Assembly: GCA_964482435.1 (NCBI GenBank)
Contig: CAYZXL010000008.1
Location: forward strand, 1 to 64,000
Source of the DNA: CAYZXL01 sp964482435
GTDB taxonomy: Bacteria; Auribacterota; JABMQX01
Direction of reading: 5' to 3'
DNA length: 64,000 nucleotides
Below the pieces are notes generated by a model that did not search any database, was not told the DNA's origin, and worked only from the letters and a program-made list of their open reading frames with translations. The number at the start of each line of letters is the position of its first letter. The stretch's first letter is position 1. The position numbers were made by a program, and so were the translations under genes. Below, in pieces: positions 1 to 9,390 of the stretch.

Positions 1-2
1 CC

Positions 3-1142
3 CATGACGCGGAATCCGAGCGCGATTCGGCAAATCGAACGAGCCGGGAATTGCGCAGAGAGGTTGCTGCGCTCCGGCGCCAGCGGAAAGGAGACAGTCT
101 TGTAATCGAAGCGCTCTGGCGTGAGCTGAAACCTGGTATCCGCGGGACAGACAAAGCTGTTCGATACGACTGGGAGACAATCAAGAATATGCTGACGTCT
201 TCGGAAGACAACCTGGAGGATCCTCTCGCTCAGATTCTGACCGCGGAAGGGATACAGGCAACCCTGGAACACCACAAGGGAGACCCAACCTACTGGGTCG
301 CGGCGGCATCTCTCGTGCAGGATGAGGATGCGGCTTTCAAATACCTCGAAGAAGCTGCCAAGCTCTACCCGAAATCGGCAGTGGTCCTTTCGTCACTCGT
401 GGAAGCGCTCCTGATGACGAGGGAGCAATTTGATGAAACGACGATGGCCCACATCGCCCAGTTGAAGCAACTTGACCCGGCAAATTCTCTCCCCGATTAC
501 TATGACGCTTATTGCCGGTTTCAGAGCGGGGACGTCCAGGGAGCGCTGAAGTGTTTGGCCGAAGGCAGCGTCAAAGACAGGTTTGCCGACAACGGGATGG
601 ACCTCCTCATGGCACGATACAACTACCTGTTGGACGGGGGATGCTCCGATGCCATTGCTATGGGGTTGTCTGCCTTCACACAGCCCTTCTACCAACTGGC
701 TATCCTCGGCGACGTAGGAAGAGGTTCTATGGAGCAAGCCAGCGCTTACGTCTCAACAGGACAATACCAGGAGGCTCTCCGGATTGCCGACGCCGTCTTG
801 AGGACGGGGAGCGATCTTTCTTCCTCCGGGCGATTCCTCATCTACGACCTTGTGGGGATAGCGTTGCAGAAATCCGCGCTCGAGGAGCAAAGGAGAATCT
901 ACGAAAGCCTGGGAAATGCTGTTCAGATCGAAGAGATTGACTCACAGTTGCAGGCGATCAAAGAACGCTCCTCCCTCATCAAGGCAATGGGCAGGTCCTT
1001 CGACGACGTTTTTCAAAGCATGACTGATGAAGAAATCGCCACTTTTCTTGAGCGGACAATACAGAGCGGAGAGTTCTCCACGCTCCGCGACTGGCCTGGT
1101 GTCGCAGAGGCCCTCGAACGAGCCCGGAACCGGGAACAGTAA
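3..1142 (+). CDS. Alpha-helical TPR-like protein, 5' end outside window
   Basis: The reading frame is open to the left edge of the window with no stop, and the first possible initiator inside (a TTG near 51) has no clear ribosome site, so I treat this as the 3' part of a longer gene. The visible ~379 residues begin with a charged helix (ELRREVAALRRQRK), coiled-coil-like, followed by repeated helix pairs typical of tetratricopeptide folds (for example ALRIADAVLRTGSDL and AAFKYLEEAAKLYPKSAVVL). This suggests a protein-protein interaction or scaffold role. No catalytic motif, signal peptide or membrane segment is visible in this part. I do not recognise a named family. It is separated by 350 bp of repeat-containing DNA from the next gene, so it is probably not co-transcribed with it. 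Confidence 0.7.
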   Translation, partial: HDAESERDSANRTSRELRREVAALRRQRKGDSLVIEALWRELKPGIRGTDKAVRYDWETIKNMLTSSEDNLEDPLAQILTAEGIQATLEHHKGDPTYWVAAASLVQDEDAAFKYLEEAAKLYPKSAVVLSSLVEALLMTREQFDETTMAHIAQLKQLDPANSLPDYYDAYCRFQSGDVQGALKCLAEGSVKDRFADNGMDLLMARYNYLLDGGCSDAIAMGLSAFTQPFYQLAILGDVGRGSMEQASAYVSTGQYQEALRIADAVLRTGSDLSSSGRFLIYDLVGIALQKSALEEQRRIYESLGNAVQIEEIDSQLQAIKERSSLIKAMGRSFDDVFQSMTDEEIATFLERTIQSGEFSTLRDWPGVAEALERARNREQ

Positions 1143-1492
1143 ACTGTCTCAGCCGCCCGACTGCTCCGAAAATGAGCCCTACGAGGCCAGCCCCGCCGGG
1201 GGCGGGGTCGCTAAGCCGCAAAGCGGGACCCTTTACAAACCCTTCGCGTCTTTGCGCCTTTGCGAGAGGCTCAGGTGTAATGGGGCTCTGGTGGACTTTT
1301 TTTCTGTCGCCAAGTGGCGCCGGCGGCGCCACAAGCGGACAGGATTCTCATGGTCTCCGGGTGTACGAAGTTCATGAGGGACTGGCCGGAAGGGCGGGAA
1401 GTTTGGCTGCTCAGCAAGCTGCTCGGCAAACCGTGACGGAAGTAGCGCGCTCGTTTTGGAAGTAAACCGCAAAAGGTGCAAGGAGGCTTCAG
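1143..1492. other. Noncoding stretch with dispersed repeat
   Basis: This 350-bp stretch holds no convincing gene. It contains a TTTGCG-rich direct repeat near 1240-1266 and a 44-bp sequence that recurs at 40530-40572. The last 20 bases carry the strong AAGGAGG ribosome site of the next gene. Confidence 0.7.
1342..1385 (+). repeat. Dispersed 43-44 bp repeat, copy 1
   Basis: Near-identical to 40530-40572 on the same strand; the shared core includes TCATGGTCTCCGGGTG and ACGAAGTTCATGA. Read on the minus strand it gives the peptide MNFVHPETM, which appears as a spurious short ORF at both sites. Function unknown. Confidence 0.75.
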
Positions 1493-2854
1493 ATGAGTGA
1501 GACCACGAAAAAAACGATGTCGCGTCGCGAGTTTCTGAGGAACACCGGCCGCATGGCCGCGGCTTCGGCCCTGGCGGATGTGGCGATTCCTCACGTCCAT
1601 GCGGCAGAAAACAACACGATTCAGTTGGCCCTGATCGGTTGTGGTGGCCGTGGAACCGGAGCGGCGGCGGACGCCCTGTCGGTCCGGAACGGTCCGATCA
1701 AGCTCGTCGCCATGGCGGACGTCTTCGAGGACCGGCTCAACAGCAGCTACAATTCCTTGAAAAAGAGGCCCGCCGAGCAGTTTGATGTGCCCGAGGACCG
1801 CAAATTCGCTGGCTTCGACGGTTACAAGAAGGCGATGGACTGCCTGCGTCCCGGGGACGTTGCAATCTTCGCGACGCCTCCGGCGTTCCGCTGGGTACAC
1901 TTCACCTACGCCATCCAGAAGGGTCTCAACGTGTTCATGGAGAAGCCGATCACGGTTGATGGCCCCAGCACCCGAAAGCTTCTCCAACTCGCCGACGAAT
2001 CCGTGAAGAAGAACTTGAAGGTGGGTGTGGGACTAATGGTCCGCCATTGCAGGGGCCGACAGGAACTGAACAACCGCATCCGAGCTGGCGAGATCGGCGA
2101 GATCATTGCGCTGAGAGCCTACCGGATGGGCGGCACGGTCAGCTACGGACCAAAGCCCGCGGGGACCAGCGATCTCCTTTACCAGGTCCGGCGGTTCCAC
2201 GGGTTCCTCTGGGCGAGCGGCGGCGTGTACAGCGACTACTACATTCACCAGATTGACGAGTGCTCGTGGATGAAAGGCGCCTGGCCGGTGCGGGCACACG
2301 CCACTGGGGGCCGACACTACCGAGGCAATGCTGTTGACCAGAACTTTGACACCTATGCAGTCGAATACACTTACCCCGATGGAACCAAGCTCTTCTACTA
2401 TGGCAGGAACATGTCCCGATGCCACGGCGAGTTCGCCAGCTATGCTCACGGCACGAAAGGCTGTGCCGTCATCTCGACCTCAGGGCACACGCCCGGAAGA
2501 GTGCGGACATACAGGGGCCAGGACTTCGCGGATGCCAACCTCATCTGGGCGTTCCCGCAGCCCGAACTGAACCCTTACCAGATGGAATGGGTTGACCTCA
2601 TCGAGGCCATCCGGCAGAACAAGCCCTACAACGAGGCGAAGCGGGGCGCCGAGGCCAGCCTGGTGTCCTCCATGGGCCGCATGGCGGCTCATACCGGACA
2701 GGTCGTTACCTGGGACGACATCCTCAACTGCGAACACGAGTTTGCGCCCGACGTTGACAAGCTGACGATGGATTCTCCCGCGCCGCTGATGCCGGCGGCC
2801 GATGGCAAGTATCCCGTCCCGATGCCGGGAATGCCGAGAAACCGAGAATACTGA
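1493..2854 (+). CDS. Tat-exported Gfo/Idh/MocA family oxidoreductase
   Basis: A 453-residue predicted NAD(P)-dependent oxidoreductase, probably acting on a sugar or cyclitol outside the cytoplasmic membrane. The N-terminus has a twin-arginine signal (MSRREFLRNTG followed by an Ala-rich stretch ending VHAAEN). A Rossmann-type nucleotide motif follows (ALIGCGGRGTG, about residues 46-56), then the family EKP motif (FMEKPITVDG, about residue 145), whose Lys is the usual active-site residue. The C-terminal half has the mixed beta-sheet substrate domain with GGVYSDYYIHQIDECSWM. The start is fixed by AAGGAGG 8 bases upstream. The next gene, a secreted ADP-ribosylglycohydrolase-like protein, lies 162 bp downstream in the same direction and may be co-expressed. 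Substrate cannot be inferred. A second Tat Gfo/Idh protein is encoded at 59798-61075. Confidence 0.9.
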   Translation: MSETTKKTMSRREFLRNTGRMAAASALADVAIPHVHAAENNTIQLALIGCGGRGTGAAADALSVRNGPIKLVAMADVFEDRLNSSYNSLKKRPAEQFDVPEDRKFAGFDGYKKAMDCLRPGDVAIFATPPAFRWVHFTYAIQKGLNVFMEKPITVDGPSTRKLLQLADESVKKNLKVGVGLMVRHCRGRQELNNRIRAGEIGEIIALRAYRMGGTVSYGPKPAGTSDLLYQVRRFHGFLWASGGVYSDYYIHQIDECSWMKGAWPVRAHATGGRHYRGNAVDQNFDTYAVEYTYPDGTKLFYYGRNMSRCHGEFASYAHGTKGCAVISTSGHTPGRVRTYRGQDFADANLIWAFPQPELNPYQMEWVDLIEAIRQNKPYNEAKRGAEASLVSSMGRMAAHTGQVVTWDDILNCEHEFAPDVDKLTMDSPAPLMPAADGKYPVPMPGMPRNREY

Positions 2855-3016
2855 TGGCTCGTTCATGAATCAGCCCGAGGAATTCCCTGGCCTGGAGGAG
2901 AAACCCATCCTCAAACACCTGCTGGACTTGAAGCAAGTGGGGCCTCGTATTTCTCGCTGCCCGAATAAAACCGTGCGGATGACAGAAATAAACTCGGAGA
3001 AAGGAGAACAATCTCA

Positions 3017-4678
3017 ATGAAGAACGTGCGCACATATACACTCTGCTTAACCATCGTGTTCGGCGTCTGCCTCGCGCTCGGCGCCAGCGCCGAAGATCAG
3101 TTCCGCCGCCTGCCGGTGAAAGAATACCGCGATAAGATGAAGGCCGGCTGGATCGGCCAGATCATCGGCGTCTCCTGGGGTGCGCCGACCGAGGGAAGGT
3201 ATAGCACCATCATGCCGGCGGAGAAGATGCCGCCGTTCCAGGAGGACCTGATTAACCACGCGTTCGGCCAGGACGACCTCTACGTGGAGATGACCTTCCT
3301 CCGCTCAATGGAGCAACACGGCTGGGATGTCTCCATCCGCCAGGCTGGCATTGATTTCGCCAACAGCAAGTATGCCCTCTGGGTTGCCAACGATGCGGGC
3401 CGCCGGAATCTACGCAACGGCATTGCCCCACCGGATTCCAGTCATCCCAGGTTCCACAACTGCCCGGGCGCGATCGACTACCAGATTGAATCGGATTACA
3501 CCGGCCTGATCTGTCCTGGCATGCCGGACATGGTGATCGCACTGGGCGAAAAATTCGGCCGGCTGATGAACTACGGCGACGGCGTGTACGCCGGCCAGTT
3601 CATGGGGGCCATGTACGCCGAGGCCTTCTTCGAGAAGGACATTGCCAGACTCATCGAGGCGGGGCTGAAAGCCATACCCAGGGAATGCATGTACGCCGAA
3701 ATGGTCCGCGATATGGTCCAATGGCACAAGGAGAATCCCGACCATTGGGAGAAGGCCTGGGAACTGGCCGAGAGCAAATACAACAAGGACCCCAACTACA
3801 ATATCAGCGCGTTGGACGTCAAGCGGGAAGGCGCCTGGGTCCTCATGGGGCTGCTCTACGGCAAGGGCGATCTTGATCAGACCATGATCATCTCATGCCG
3901 CTGCGGCTTTGACAGCGACTGCAATCCCTCGTCCAGCGGCGGGATTCTCTTCACGACGCGCGGCACGACGAGCATCCCCGACAAATACTACAAAAAGCTG
4001 AACAACAAGGAACTCTTCAGCTACACGGCGTACACATTCCCTGACCTGATAGACGTATGTGAGAAGCTGGCACGCCAGGCCGCCGTGAAGTCCGGTGGGC
4101 GGATCGAGAAAGATGCCGCCGGCGAAGAGATATTCGTCATCCCTGTCAGGCAGCCAACACCCAGTAAGTTTGAAGACCTGAAAAATCCGGGTCCCATCGC
4201 CAACAGCCTGTTCAGCGACGAAGAGATGGCCCAAATCGAAAACCCCGGCCTGAGGTGGGCGTTGCCCAAACGACTGGCCGCCTGGAAGGCGGAAGGCGTC
4301 CAGGATGGCTCATACCGCTGGGAGTACAGAGGACAGAAGGACGTCTTCGAGCTGCGACCACCGAGTCCAAACGCTCCGTGGAAACTGACACGAAAGCTGG
4401 ACGTCCCGGCGGGGAAGAAGACTTCCCTGTCTCTCCGGGCCGGGCTGGTCAATACGAAGGCCGAATGGGAACTGACCGCAAGCGTTGAAGGAACGGTCCT
4501 GGCCCGCAAGTCAATCTCCGCTGACTCCGTAACCAAAGGTTGGGCCGAGGTGGTTGTAAACTTGGAATCCTTCGCCGGCCGCTCGGTCACGGTGGAAGTA
4601 TCCGGACTGGCCAGGGACAAGGATTCAAAGCAGACGCCCGCCTGCATGGTCGCCGGCATGACCATCCGAACCGAGTGA
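3017..4678 (+). CDS. Secreted ADP-ribosylglycohydrolase-family protein
   Basis: 553 residues with a Sec signal peptide (MKNVRTYTLCLTIVFG...LGASAED). The body matches the ADP-ribosylglycohydrolase (ARH, DraG-like) fold: KMKAGWIGQIIGVSWGAPTEG near the N-terminus, an acidic metal motif GQDDLYVEM near residue 86, and a late GFDSDCNPSSSGG near residue 300, the counterpart of the family's GGDTDTxG metal-binding loop. The last ~150 residues form a beta-rich extra domain (RKLDVPAGKKTSLSLRAGL), possibly carbohydrate-binding. Exported members are common in Planctomycetes-type genomes beside oxidoreductases and glycosidases, so a glycan-related substrate is as plausible as ADP-ribose. The start has GGAGAACA upstream. 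The altered metal motifs leave the reaction uncertain. Confidence 0.85.
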   Translation: MKNVRTYTLCLTIVFGVCLALGASAEDQFRRLPVKEYRDKMKAGWIGQIIGVSWGAPTEGRYSTIMPAEKMPPFQEDLINHAFGQDDLYVEMTFLRSMEQHGWDVSIRQAGIDFANSKYALWVANDAGRRNLRNGIAPPDSSHPRFHNCPGAIDYQIESDYTGLICPGMPDMVIALGEKFGRLMNYGDGVYAGQFMGAMYAEAFFEKDIARLIEAGLKAIPRECMYAEMVRDMVQWHKENPDHWEKAWELAESKYNKDPNYNISALDVKREGAWVLMGLLYGKGDLDQTMIISCRCGFDSDCNPSSSGGILFTTRGTTSIPDKYYKKLNNKELFSYTAYTFPDLIDVCEKLARQAAVKSGGRIEKDAAGEEIFVIPVRQPTPSKFEDLKNPGPIANSLFSDEEMAQIENPGLRWALPKRLAAWKAEGVQDGSYRWEYRGQKDVFELRPPSPNAPWKLTRKLDVPAGKKTSLSLRAGLVNTKAEWELTASVEGTVLARKSISADSVTKGWAEVVVNLESFAGRSVTVEVSGLARDKDSKQTPACMVAGMTIRTE

Positions 4679-4929
4679 CCGGGCTGCAGCCTGGTTGACT
4701 GTAATCCTTCACTCTCGGGCGGAGCCTCACCCCTATCCTCTCTCCGCAGCTGGAGAGGGGCGGGGGAGAGGCCCCTGAGGCGAGGCGCTCAACCAATTTC
4801 CCCCGAGTTTCACATTCCGGTTGGGCCTCTCGCCGTTATGCCGTCGCGACGGACTCCTGCCGCCCATAAGTGGGCAGACCCACCCGCCGTTTTTGCCCTT
4901 GACCCGCAAGCTGAATGGAGTAGACTGGT

Positions 4930-5516
4930 GTAAGCATCCGGCGAACTCATCTTCCACGTGACGGGGGTGTGAAGGATACTCCTCGGCAGGTTGACGGCAA
5001 GTGAGAGGTTCACAAGCAGCAAGCCGAGGAGGATGGATATGCAAGAAGACGGGAAGAAACGGGACGTAGAGAAGGAACGATATTCGCGGAAGGTGATTGG
5101 GGAGGCAGCACGGAGCGGGGTGCCCGTTCGGCAGTTCTGCCCCGCCTTGGGCGGGGAGGCTGAGGAAGCCTCAGTTTTACTGGTGGCAGAGGAGGTTGAA
5201 GAAGCGACAGGAGGTGCGCGCTCGGCACGGGGAGCGGGAGCAGGGTCACCAAGACCTCCGGTCCAGCGACGTTCGCGTTGGTGAGTGAGGAGTCAGGGGA
5301 ATTGGGATCGCCGGGGATCGAGCTGGTGTTGCGGGACGGTCGTCTCAGTCCGTTCACCTACCTCCGCGACGTCTTTGACCGCATCAGCGCCCATCCCGTT
5401 AACCGGCTCCACGACCTCCTCCCCGACAACTGGAAAGCCGCTCAGCACCTAACCCAAAACACTCCCGCCTAATCCCCAAATCGCCAAAATCGGTGCCAGC
5501 CTCCATATGCGTTTAC
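4930..5516 (+). mobile_element. Internally deleted IS66-family element
   Basis: The left end begins GTAAGCATCC and the right end finishes ATGCGTTTAC, the GTAA-type inverted termini of IS66 elements. Inside are remnants of the first (TnpA) and last (TnpC) IS66 reading frames only; TnpB and most of TnpC are missing. Flanking bases (AGACTGGT, CGGACGGA) do not form a target duplication, so the copy is old or rearranged. Confidence 0.7.
5039..5472 (+). pseudogene. IS66 TnpA/TnpC fused remnant
   Basis: The frame starting at 5039 encodes an IS66 TnpA-like N-terminus (RYSRKVIGEAARSGVPVRQFC). After an inserted CCGCCTTGGGCGGGG-like stretch the homology continues in another frame (FYWWQRRLKKRQEVRARHGE) and then in a third (SPGIELVLRDGRL). 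It jumps without a gap to the TnpC C-terminus (YLRDVFDRISAHPVNRLHDL, then LPDNW). Two frameshifts and the internal deletion make it non-functional. The termini could still be acted on by a transposase supplied in trans. Confidence 0.75.
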
Positions 5517-6259
5517 CGGACGGATACCGCCGACAAATATCGGGATATGCCCGTTGTGATGAATAGTGCGAGAACTCCTCTGAACCGAACTGAACCTGTA
5601 GCCAGCACTTCGGCCTCCTGGCCATGAGCGTCCGGAAAGCAGCGCGGAAGCCACGGGCCCGCAGGATCGCTGCCGAAACTGGGAGGCGCACCCAAATAGG
5701 GCCACTCCGATGCGTCTCCGTGCGGAAGAAGCGGGAATTCCACAATGCTAAGATGGGACTTCTAATTGACGAGGAGTTGACGTCTCGATTCGTGACGACG
5801 CCTATTCTCGCAACAACCTTTAAGACCGCAAGTCGGGATACTGGAAGAGTCCTTTTCGCCATTCGTCTCGACGCCGCTCGTCAAGAGTCCTTCACTCGCA
5901 GCCTGCTCCCAGCTTTTTTTGAATCTTTTGCAGGGCCGTCCTTAAAGTACCGTAAACGCCACTGTGCACTACCAGCCTTGTCAATGCAGGCCTGGGGAGA
6001 AGAGAGTTCTTCTCACAATGCTCGCTCATCCTCTCCAACCGATTGCCCGGCCCGCCCATAGCCCGCTTGTTCCCAGAGGCAACAAACCGGGCATCGAGGT
6101 TGACGGACTTAGTTCTTTCGTGAATAATGCCCTGCGAGGATGAGAGATAGTCTCAGGGCGAGTGGCCGTGAGGGGTCGTTACGACCGGCCCCCTGCTTCC
6201 CTCTGGTGTGGACGCGGGAGAGGGGGCGACATTGTCAAGGGGCGGGAAAGGATAAACTG
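5517..6259. other. No recognisable gene
   Basis: About 740 bp between the IS66 remnant and the next gene. Open frames exist on both strands (for example 5624-6061 plus and 5449-5862 minus) but their translations show no domain, no good ribosome site and odd composition. I see no RNA gene here. Confidence 0.6.
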
Positions 6260-8524
6260 ATGTTGAAAAAGATATGGATGCTCGGTCTGTCAGCCGCGGT
6301 TGTAGCGGCACTGCCGACCTCCATCCGGGGTCAGACCAGCCCTGCTGCCACCCCGCCTGCAGGCGGAGAAGCACGGCAGTTTGCCTTTGACAGCCAAGAA
6401 GCCCTGGCCGCATGGACGGTCACGGGCGACGTGGCCATTGACATGACGAAAGGCCGCGACGGCACCGGCGGCTCGCTCAGGGTCGGCGCCAACGGCAAGG
6501 CTCTCCTGAAGCTCCGCGACCGGGACGAATCAGGCAAGGTCCAACTCTGGGTGTACGACGACGGCTCCAGGCCCGAAGACCCAAAGGCGCACCGGGTCGG
6601 TCCGCGCTGGGGCCTGGTTCAGAGCGACGGGAAACTGTTGGCCGCCGGTGTCCTCTACGCCAGCTATCTGGGCGGCAGCGAAGGTTACACGGCCACGGCC
6701 TGTGACGGCAAAGACTGGTTCAGCCAGTTGTTCTGGCTCGGCGTGAAACGCGCGCCGCCTGGCTGGCACAAGTGGACATTCGACTTCGATGCGGAGGATG
6801 GCCTCCAGGTCCTTCACAATAACCGAGAGGTCAACACAGTGGACTCCGACAAGACCGGTTTGCAGGGCTTCAACGCCATCGCCATCTGGGGCGATGCCGG
6901 CCAGGGCGGCGAACAGACAGTGTGGGTGGACGACCTGTCCGTTACGTTGGGCGGCCCGGTGAAGATCGTCCCCAACCCCGGGGAGGCCGACCCGTACGAC
7001 GGGGAGGCGCTCGCGGCGGACCAGACCATCCGCCGGGCGGTGGTCATTTATTCCAAAGACAACGCGCCCTCTGCCCCGAGGCTGGAAGACCTGCCGTTGC
7101 GAGAGAGCGTCTCGCAATACGCCATCACCTGGACGTTCGAGCAGCCGACTCGTGTCGGGCAGTTCATCAACGGCGACTGGTACGTCGTCGGCCCAGTGAC
7201 GATCACGATGATCGCCCCCCGGCCGCTCTACGGCAGTGAGATCTCAGGACGCCAGTTGGACCACATGGACAAGGAGCGGCCGGAAGGCCAGCGCGTCCGC
7301 AACGGCTTCATGCTCAATCCGCCGGCCCGGATGAAAGTCGCCTACGACAGCGGCGTCCGGAACTGGTTCGATCCTTCGCTGACCCAGAGGCTGCCCGTGA
7401 CGATGAAGCCAGGCGATTCGCTCGTCTCGACCATCAGCATGCCCAAGGGCCTGGTGCTGCACGCGCAGCTCCGAAACAAGATCGAGCGCGGCGTGGACGA
7501 CAGCAGCCCGATCCGCACTGCGGCGGTTCTGACTTGCGTGAGCGCGCCGCAGCCGCCGGACGCCTTCCGGCCGGCGTTCTGCGACCGCGCGCAGAGGGTT
7601 TATCTGGCCCGCAACCTGAAGCGAGAGCTGCTGCCCACGGCCGCCGCCACTAAGAGCATCCCTAAGATCGAACAGTTCATCCGCTTTACGCAGCGGCCCT
7701 GGGTCGGGACCTGCTTTTTCGGCTTCGAGGAGCCCGTGGAGAACATGCCGCAATACGGGTTGGAGTACGGCCGTGTCGTTGGAATCGCCGCCCTGCTGCT
7801 CTGCACCGATCTGAAGCCCGAACAGAAGGAACCGCTTCTGGTGAACTACGTTCAGGTCGGCATTGACCTGGGTGGCATTGTCCGCGCAGGTCACCCCGGC
7901 TGGACAGCCTGGGGCGGACACGGCAGCGGACGCAAACTCCCCATCGTCTTCGCCGGCCTTCTTCTAAGCGATGACCAACTGGCCAACATCAACCAGTCCT
8001 TCCCCAGAGTGAGCTTTGGCGAGGATGAGCAGACCGCGTATGGCGATTGCTGGACCGGCGCCAAAGTCGTGTTCACCGGGCATTCGGGGATTGACGCGGC
8101 GACCGGCGCGGGTCGGTCGCGGGGCAGCGGCTGGGGTCCTTACGAGCACACGCCCCCTTCGCAATGGAAGGATGGCCAGAACACCAGTGAGAGCTATCGC
8201 CGGTCCTCCACGAGCGTCGGCTGGGTCGGCCAGGCCCTGGCCCTGCGGCTCATCCACGGCGAGAAGTCCTGGAACCACGACGCTTTCTTCGATTACGTGG
8301 ACCGCTGGATGTACGAAGATGACGCCGTCTTCGTGAAGACCATCAAGGAGGCGACCGGCCGCGACCACGACAAAGAGTGGGCGCGCCAGGGCCAGGCCTG
8401 GGACGCATTCGTCAACGAGATGTGGGCGAAGCGCCGCCCGATGCTTCAGGCGCCGACCGACGGCTGGAAGCAGAAACACGATGACGCCTATTACCGTGCA
8501 GCCATCGCAAAGTCGCAGGAGTAG
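6260..8524 (+). CDS. Secreted two-domain protein of unknown family
   Basis: 754 residues from the ATG at 6260, which has AAAGGA seven bases upstream and opens a clear Sec signal (MLKKIWMLGLSAAVVAALPTSIRGQ). The longer frame upstream lacks a signal and ribosome site. Residues ~35-235 form a beta-sandwich typical of carbohydrate-binding/laminin-G-like modules (FAFDSQEALAAWTVTGDVAI ... QTVWVDDLSVTLGG). The central part is beta-rich. The C-terminal ~330 residues are helical and carry GWTAWGGHGSGRKLPIVFAG and YGDCWTGAKVVFTGHSG, resembling the alpha/alpha-toroid of polysaccharide lyases, but this is only an impression. I do not recognise a named family. The last ~46 codons are duplicated at 10321-10464, evidence of a rearrangement downstream. 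Confidence 0.8.
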   Translation: MLKKIWMLGLSAAVVAALPTSIRGQTSPAATPPAGGEARQFAFDSQEALAAWTVTGDVAIDMTKGRDGTGGSLRVGANGKALLKLRDRDESGKVQLWVYDDGSRPEDPKAHRVGPRWGLVQSDGKLLAAGVLYASYLGGSEGYTATACDGKDWFSQLFWLGVKRAPPGWHKWTFDFDAEDGLQVLHNNREVNTVDSDKTGLQGFNAIAIWGDAGQGGEQTVWVDDLSVTLGGPVKIVPNPGEADPYDGEALAADQTIRRAVVIYSKDNAPSAPRLEDLPLRESVSQYAITWTFEQPTRVGQFINGDWYVVGPVTITMIAPRPLYGSEISGRQLDHMDKERPEGQRVRNGFMLNPPARMKVAYDSGVRNWFDPSLTQRLPVTMKPGDSLVSTISMPKGLVLHAQLRNKIERGVDDSSPIRTAAVLTCVSAPQPPDAFRPAFCDRAQRVYLARNLKRELLPTAAATKSIPKIEQFIRFTQRPWVGTCFFGFEEPVENMPQYGLEYGRVVGIAALLLCTDLKPEQKEPLLVNYVQVGIDLGGIVRAGHPGWTAWGGHGSGRKLPIVFAGLLLSDDQLANINQSFPRVSFGEDEQTAYGDCWTGAKVVFTGHSGIDAATGAGRSRGSGWGPYEHTPPSQWKDGQNTSESYRRSSTSVGWVGQALALRLIHGEKSWNHDAFFDYVDRWMYEDDAVFVKTIKEATGRDHDKEWARQGQAWDAFVNEMWAKRRPMLQAPTDGWKQKHDDAYYRAAIAKSQE

Positions 8525-9132
8525 GGCGGGTGGCCCTCCGTGCAGTTTTCCGCCACTCTCTTGCTCTGCCTATCTCTCCCGCAGCGGGACGCGCCCTTTT
8601 GGAGTGCGGCAGCGACGCTGCCGCTTTGTCGAGCTGAAGCGTAGCTTCGGCGCGCCGGATGAAGCGGCACGGGCATCCTGCCCATGGTCGCAGGCGCAAA
8701 GCTTGTGCCAAGTGGCAGGGAATTGACGCGGCATGGGCATCTCTGGCCGAGCACCTCTTCAGGAATTAACACGCGAGCAGAATCCGGTTCCCGTCATGTG
8801 ACCCCGATCGCGCCTACGGGCAGGCTTGCCCGCGATTCACGGGCTGTCGTCCCGGCGCGAGGTGGCGTGGGCATTCTGCCCATGTTGAAGGCATGCAGGC
8901 GGGGACGCCTGCGGTACGCTTACCGGACCCCACGGGGTGCCAGTTCAACTCCTCCAGGTGCAATCCCTCCGTGCCGGGCTTCAGCCGGTGCCTCTCCTGT
9001 TAGCCACGGGCTTCAGCCCGTGGTATCCCGACAAGCCACGTCTCTTTCTTAGCAGGCTTCAGCCTGGCTTCTCGGCCGGGGGATTCATCCATACTCTCCC
9101 CTCACACGTAGCCACACCTTTCTCGTTTCTTG
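8525..9132. other. Noncoding, REP-like palindromes
   Basis: No gene seen. The stretch is a mosaic of short palindromes: GGGCATCCTGCCCATG near 8670-8686, GGGCATTCTGCCCATG near 8868-8885, and GCAGGCTTCAGCCTGGC with GGATTCATCCA at 9053-9100. Related pieces recur inside the small inverted-repeat elements at 14.7, 18.7, 46.1 and 55.3 kb. The right part ends TAGCCACACCT, a degenerate version of that family's terminus, but I find no matching left end. Confidence 0.6.
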
Positions 9133-9161
9133 TTGACAACTGAGCGCCGCCGTCTTACATT
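9133..9161 (+). promoter_or_regulatory. Sigma-70 promoter of vapBC-like module, near-leaderless
   Basis: TTGACA at 9133-9138, a 17-bp spacer, and TACATT at 9156-9161. A start site 7 bases past the -10 box falls at about 9168, one base before the antitoxin ATG at 9169, so the mRNA would have almost no leader. No ribosome site precedes the ATG, which agrees. Confidence 0.65.
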
Positions 9162-9168
9162 GTATGAC

Positions 9169-9390
9169 ATGAAAACAAGCACCCTCACCATCCGACTCGA
9201 CAAAGCTCTTGATGACCTCTTGACCAGGGCGAGTCGCCGGTCAGGAAGAACCCGAAGCGACATCGCGAGAGAGGCCCTCCGCCGCCAGCTTCGTATCAGC
9301 CAGTTCGAATCCCTGCGGCAAGCTATGATGCCTTTTGCAGAGGCTCGGGGGTATCTGACAGACGAGGATGTATTCGCCGAGGTGTCATGA
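9169..9390 (+). CDS. Ribbon-helix-helix antitoxin
   Basis: 73 residues. MKTSTLTIRLDKALDDLLTRASRRSGRTRSDIAREALRR is a ribbon-helix-helix DNA-binding domain: the short beta strand STLTIRL followed by two helices joined at SGRTRS. The C-terminal ~25 residues (FAEARGYLTDEDVFAEVS) would wrap the toxin, as in VapB/CopG-type antitoxins. The product should neutralise the PIN toxin encoded next and, with it, repress the promoter directly upstream. The stop codon overlaps the toxin start (ATGA), so the two are translationally coupled. The ATG at 9169 is chosen because it begins the strand and matches the promoter position; the earlier in-frame ATG-less extension has no domain sense. Confidence 0.85.
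   Translation: MKTSTLTIRLDKALDDLLTRASRRSGRTRSDIAREALRRQLRISQFESLRQAMMPFAEARGYLTDEDVFAEVS

Noticed and set aside
5449..6061. Overlapping frames on both strands after the IS66 remnant
   Set aside because: No recognisable domain, signal or ribosome site; composition looks like noncoding high-GC DNA.
9053..9112. Fifth MITE-like element ending TAGCCACACCT
   Set aside because: Contains the shared GGATTCATCCA and GCTTCAGCC pieces, but I found no left terminus or target duplication.
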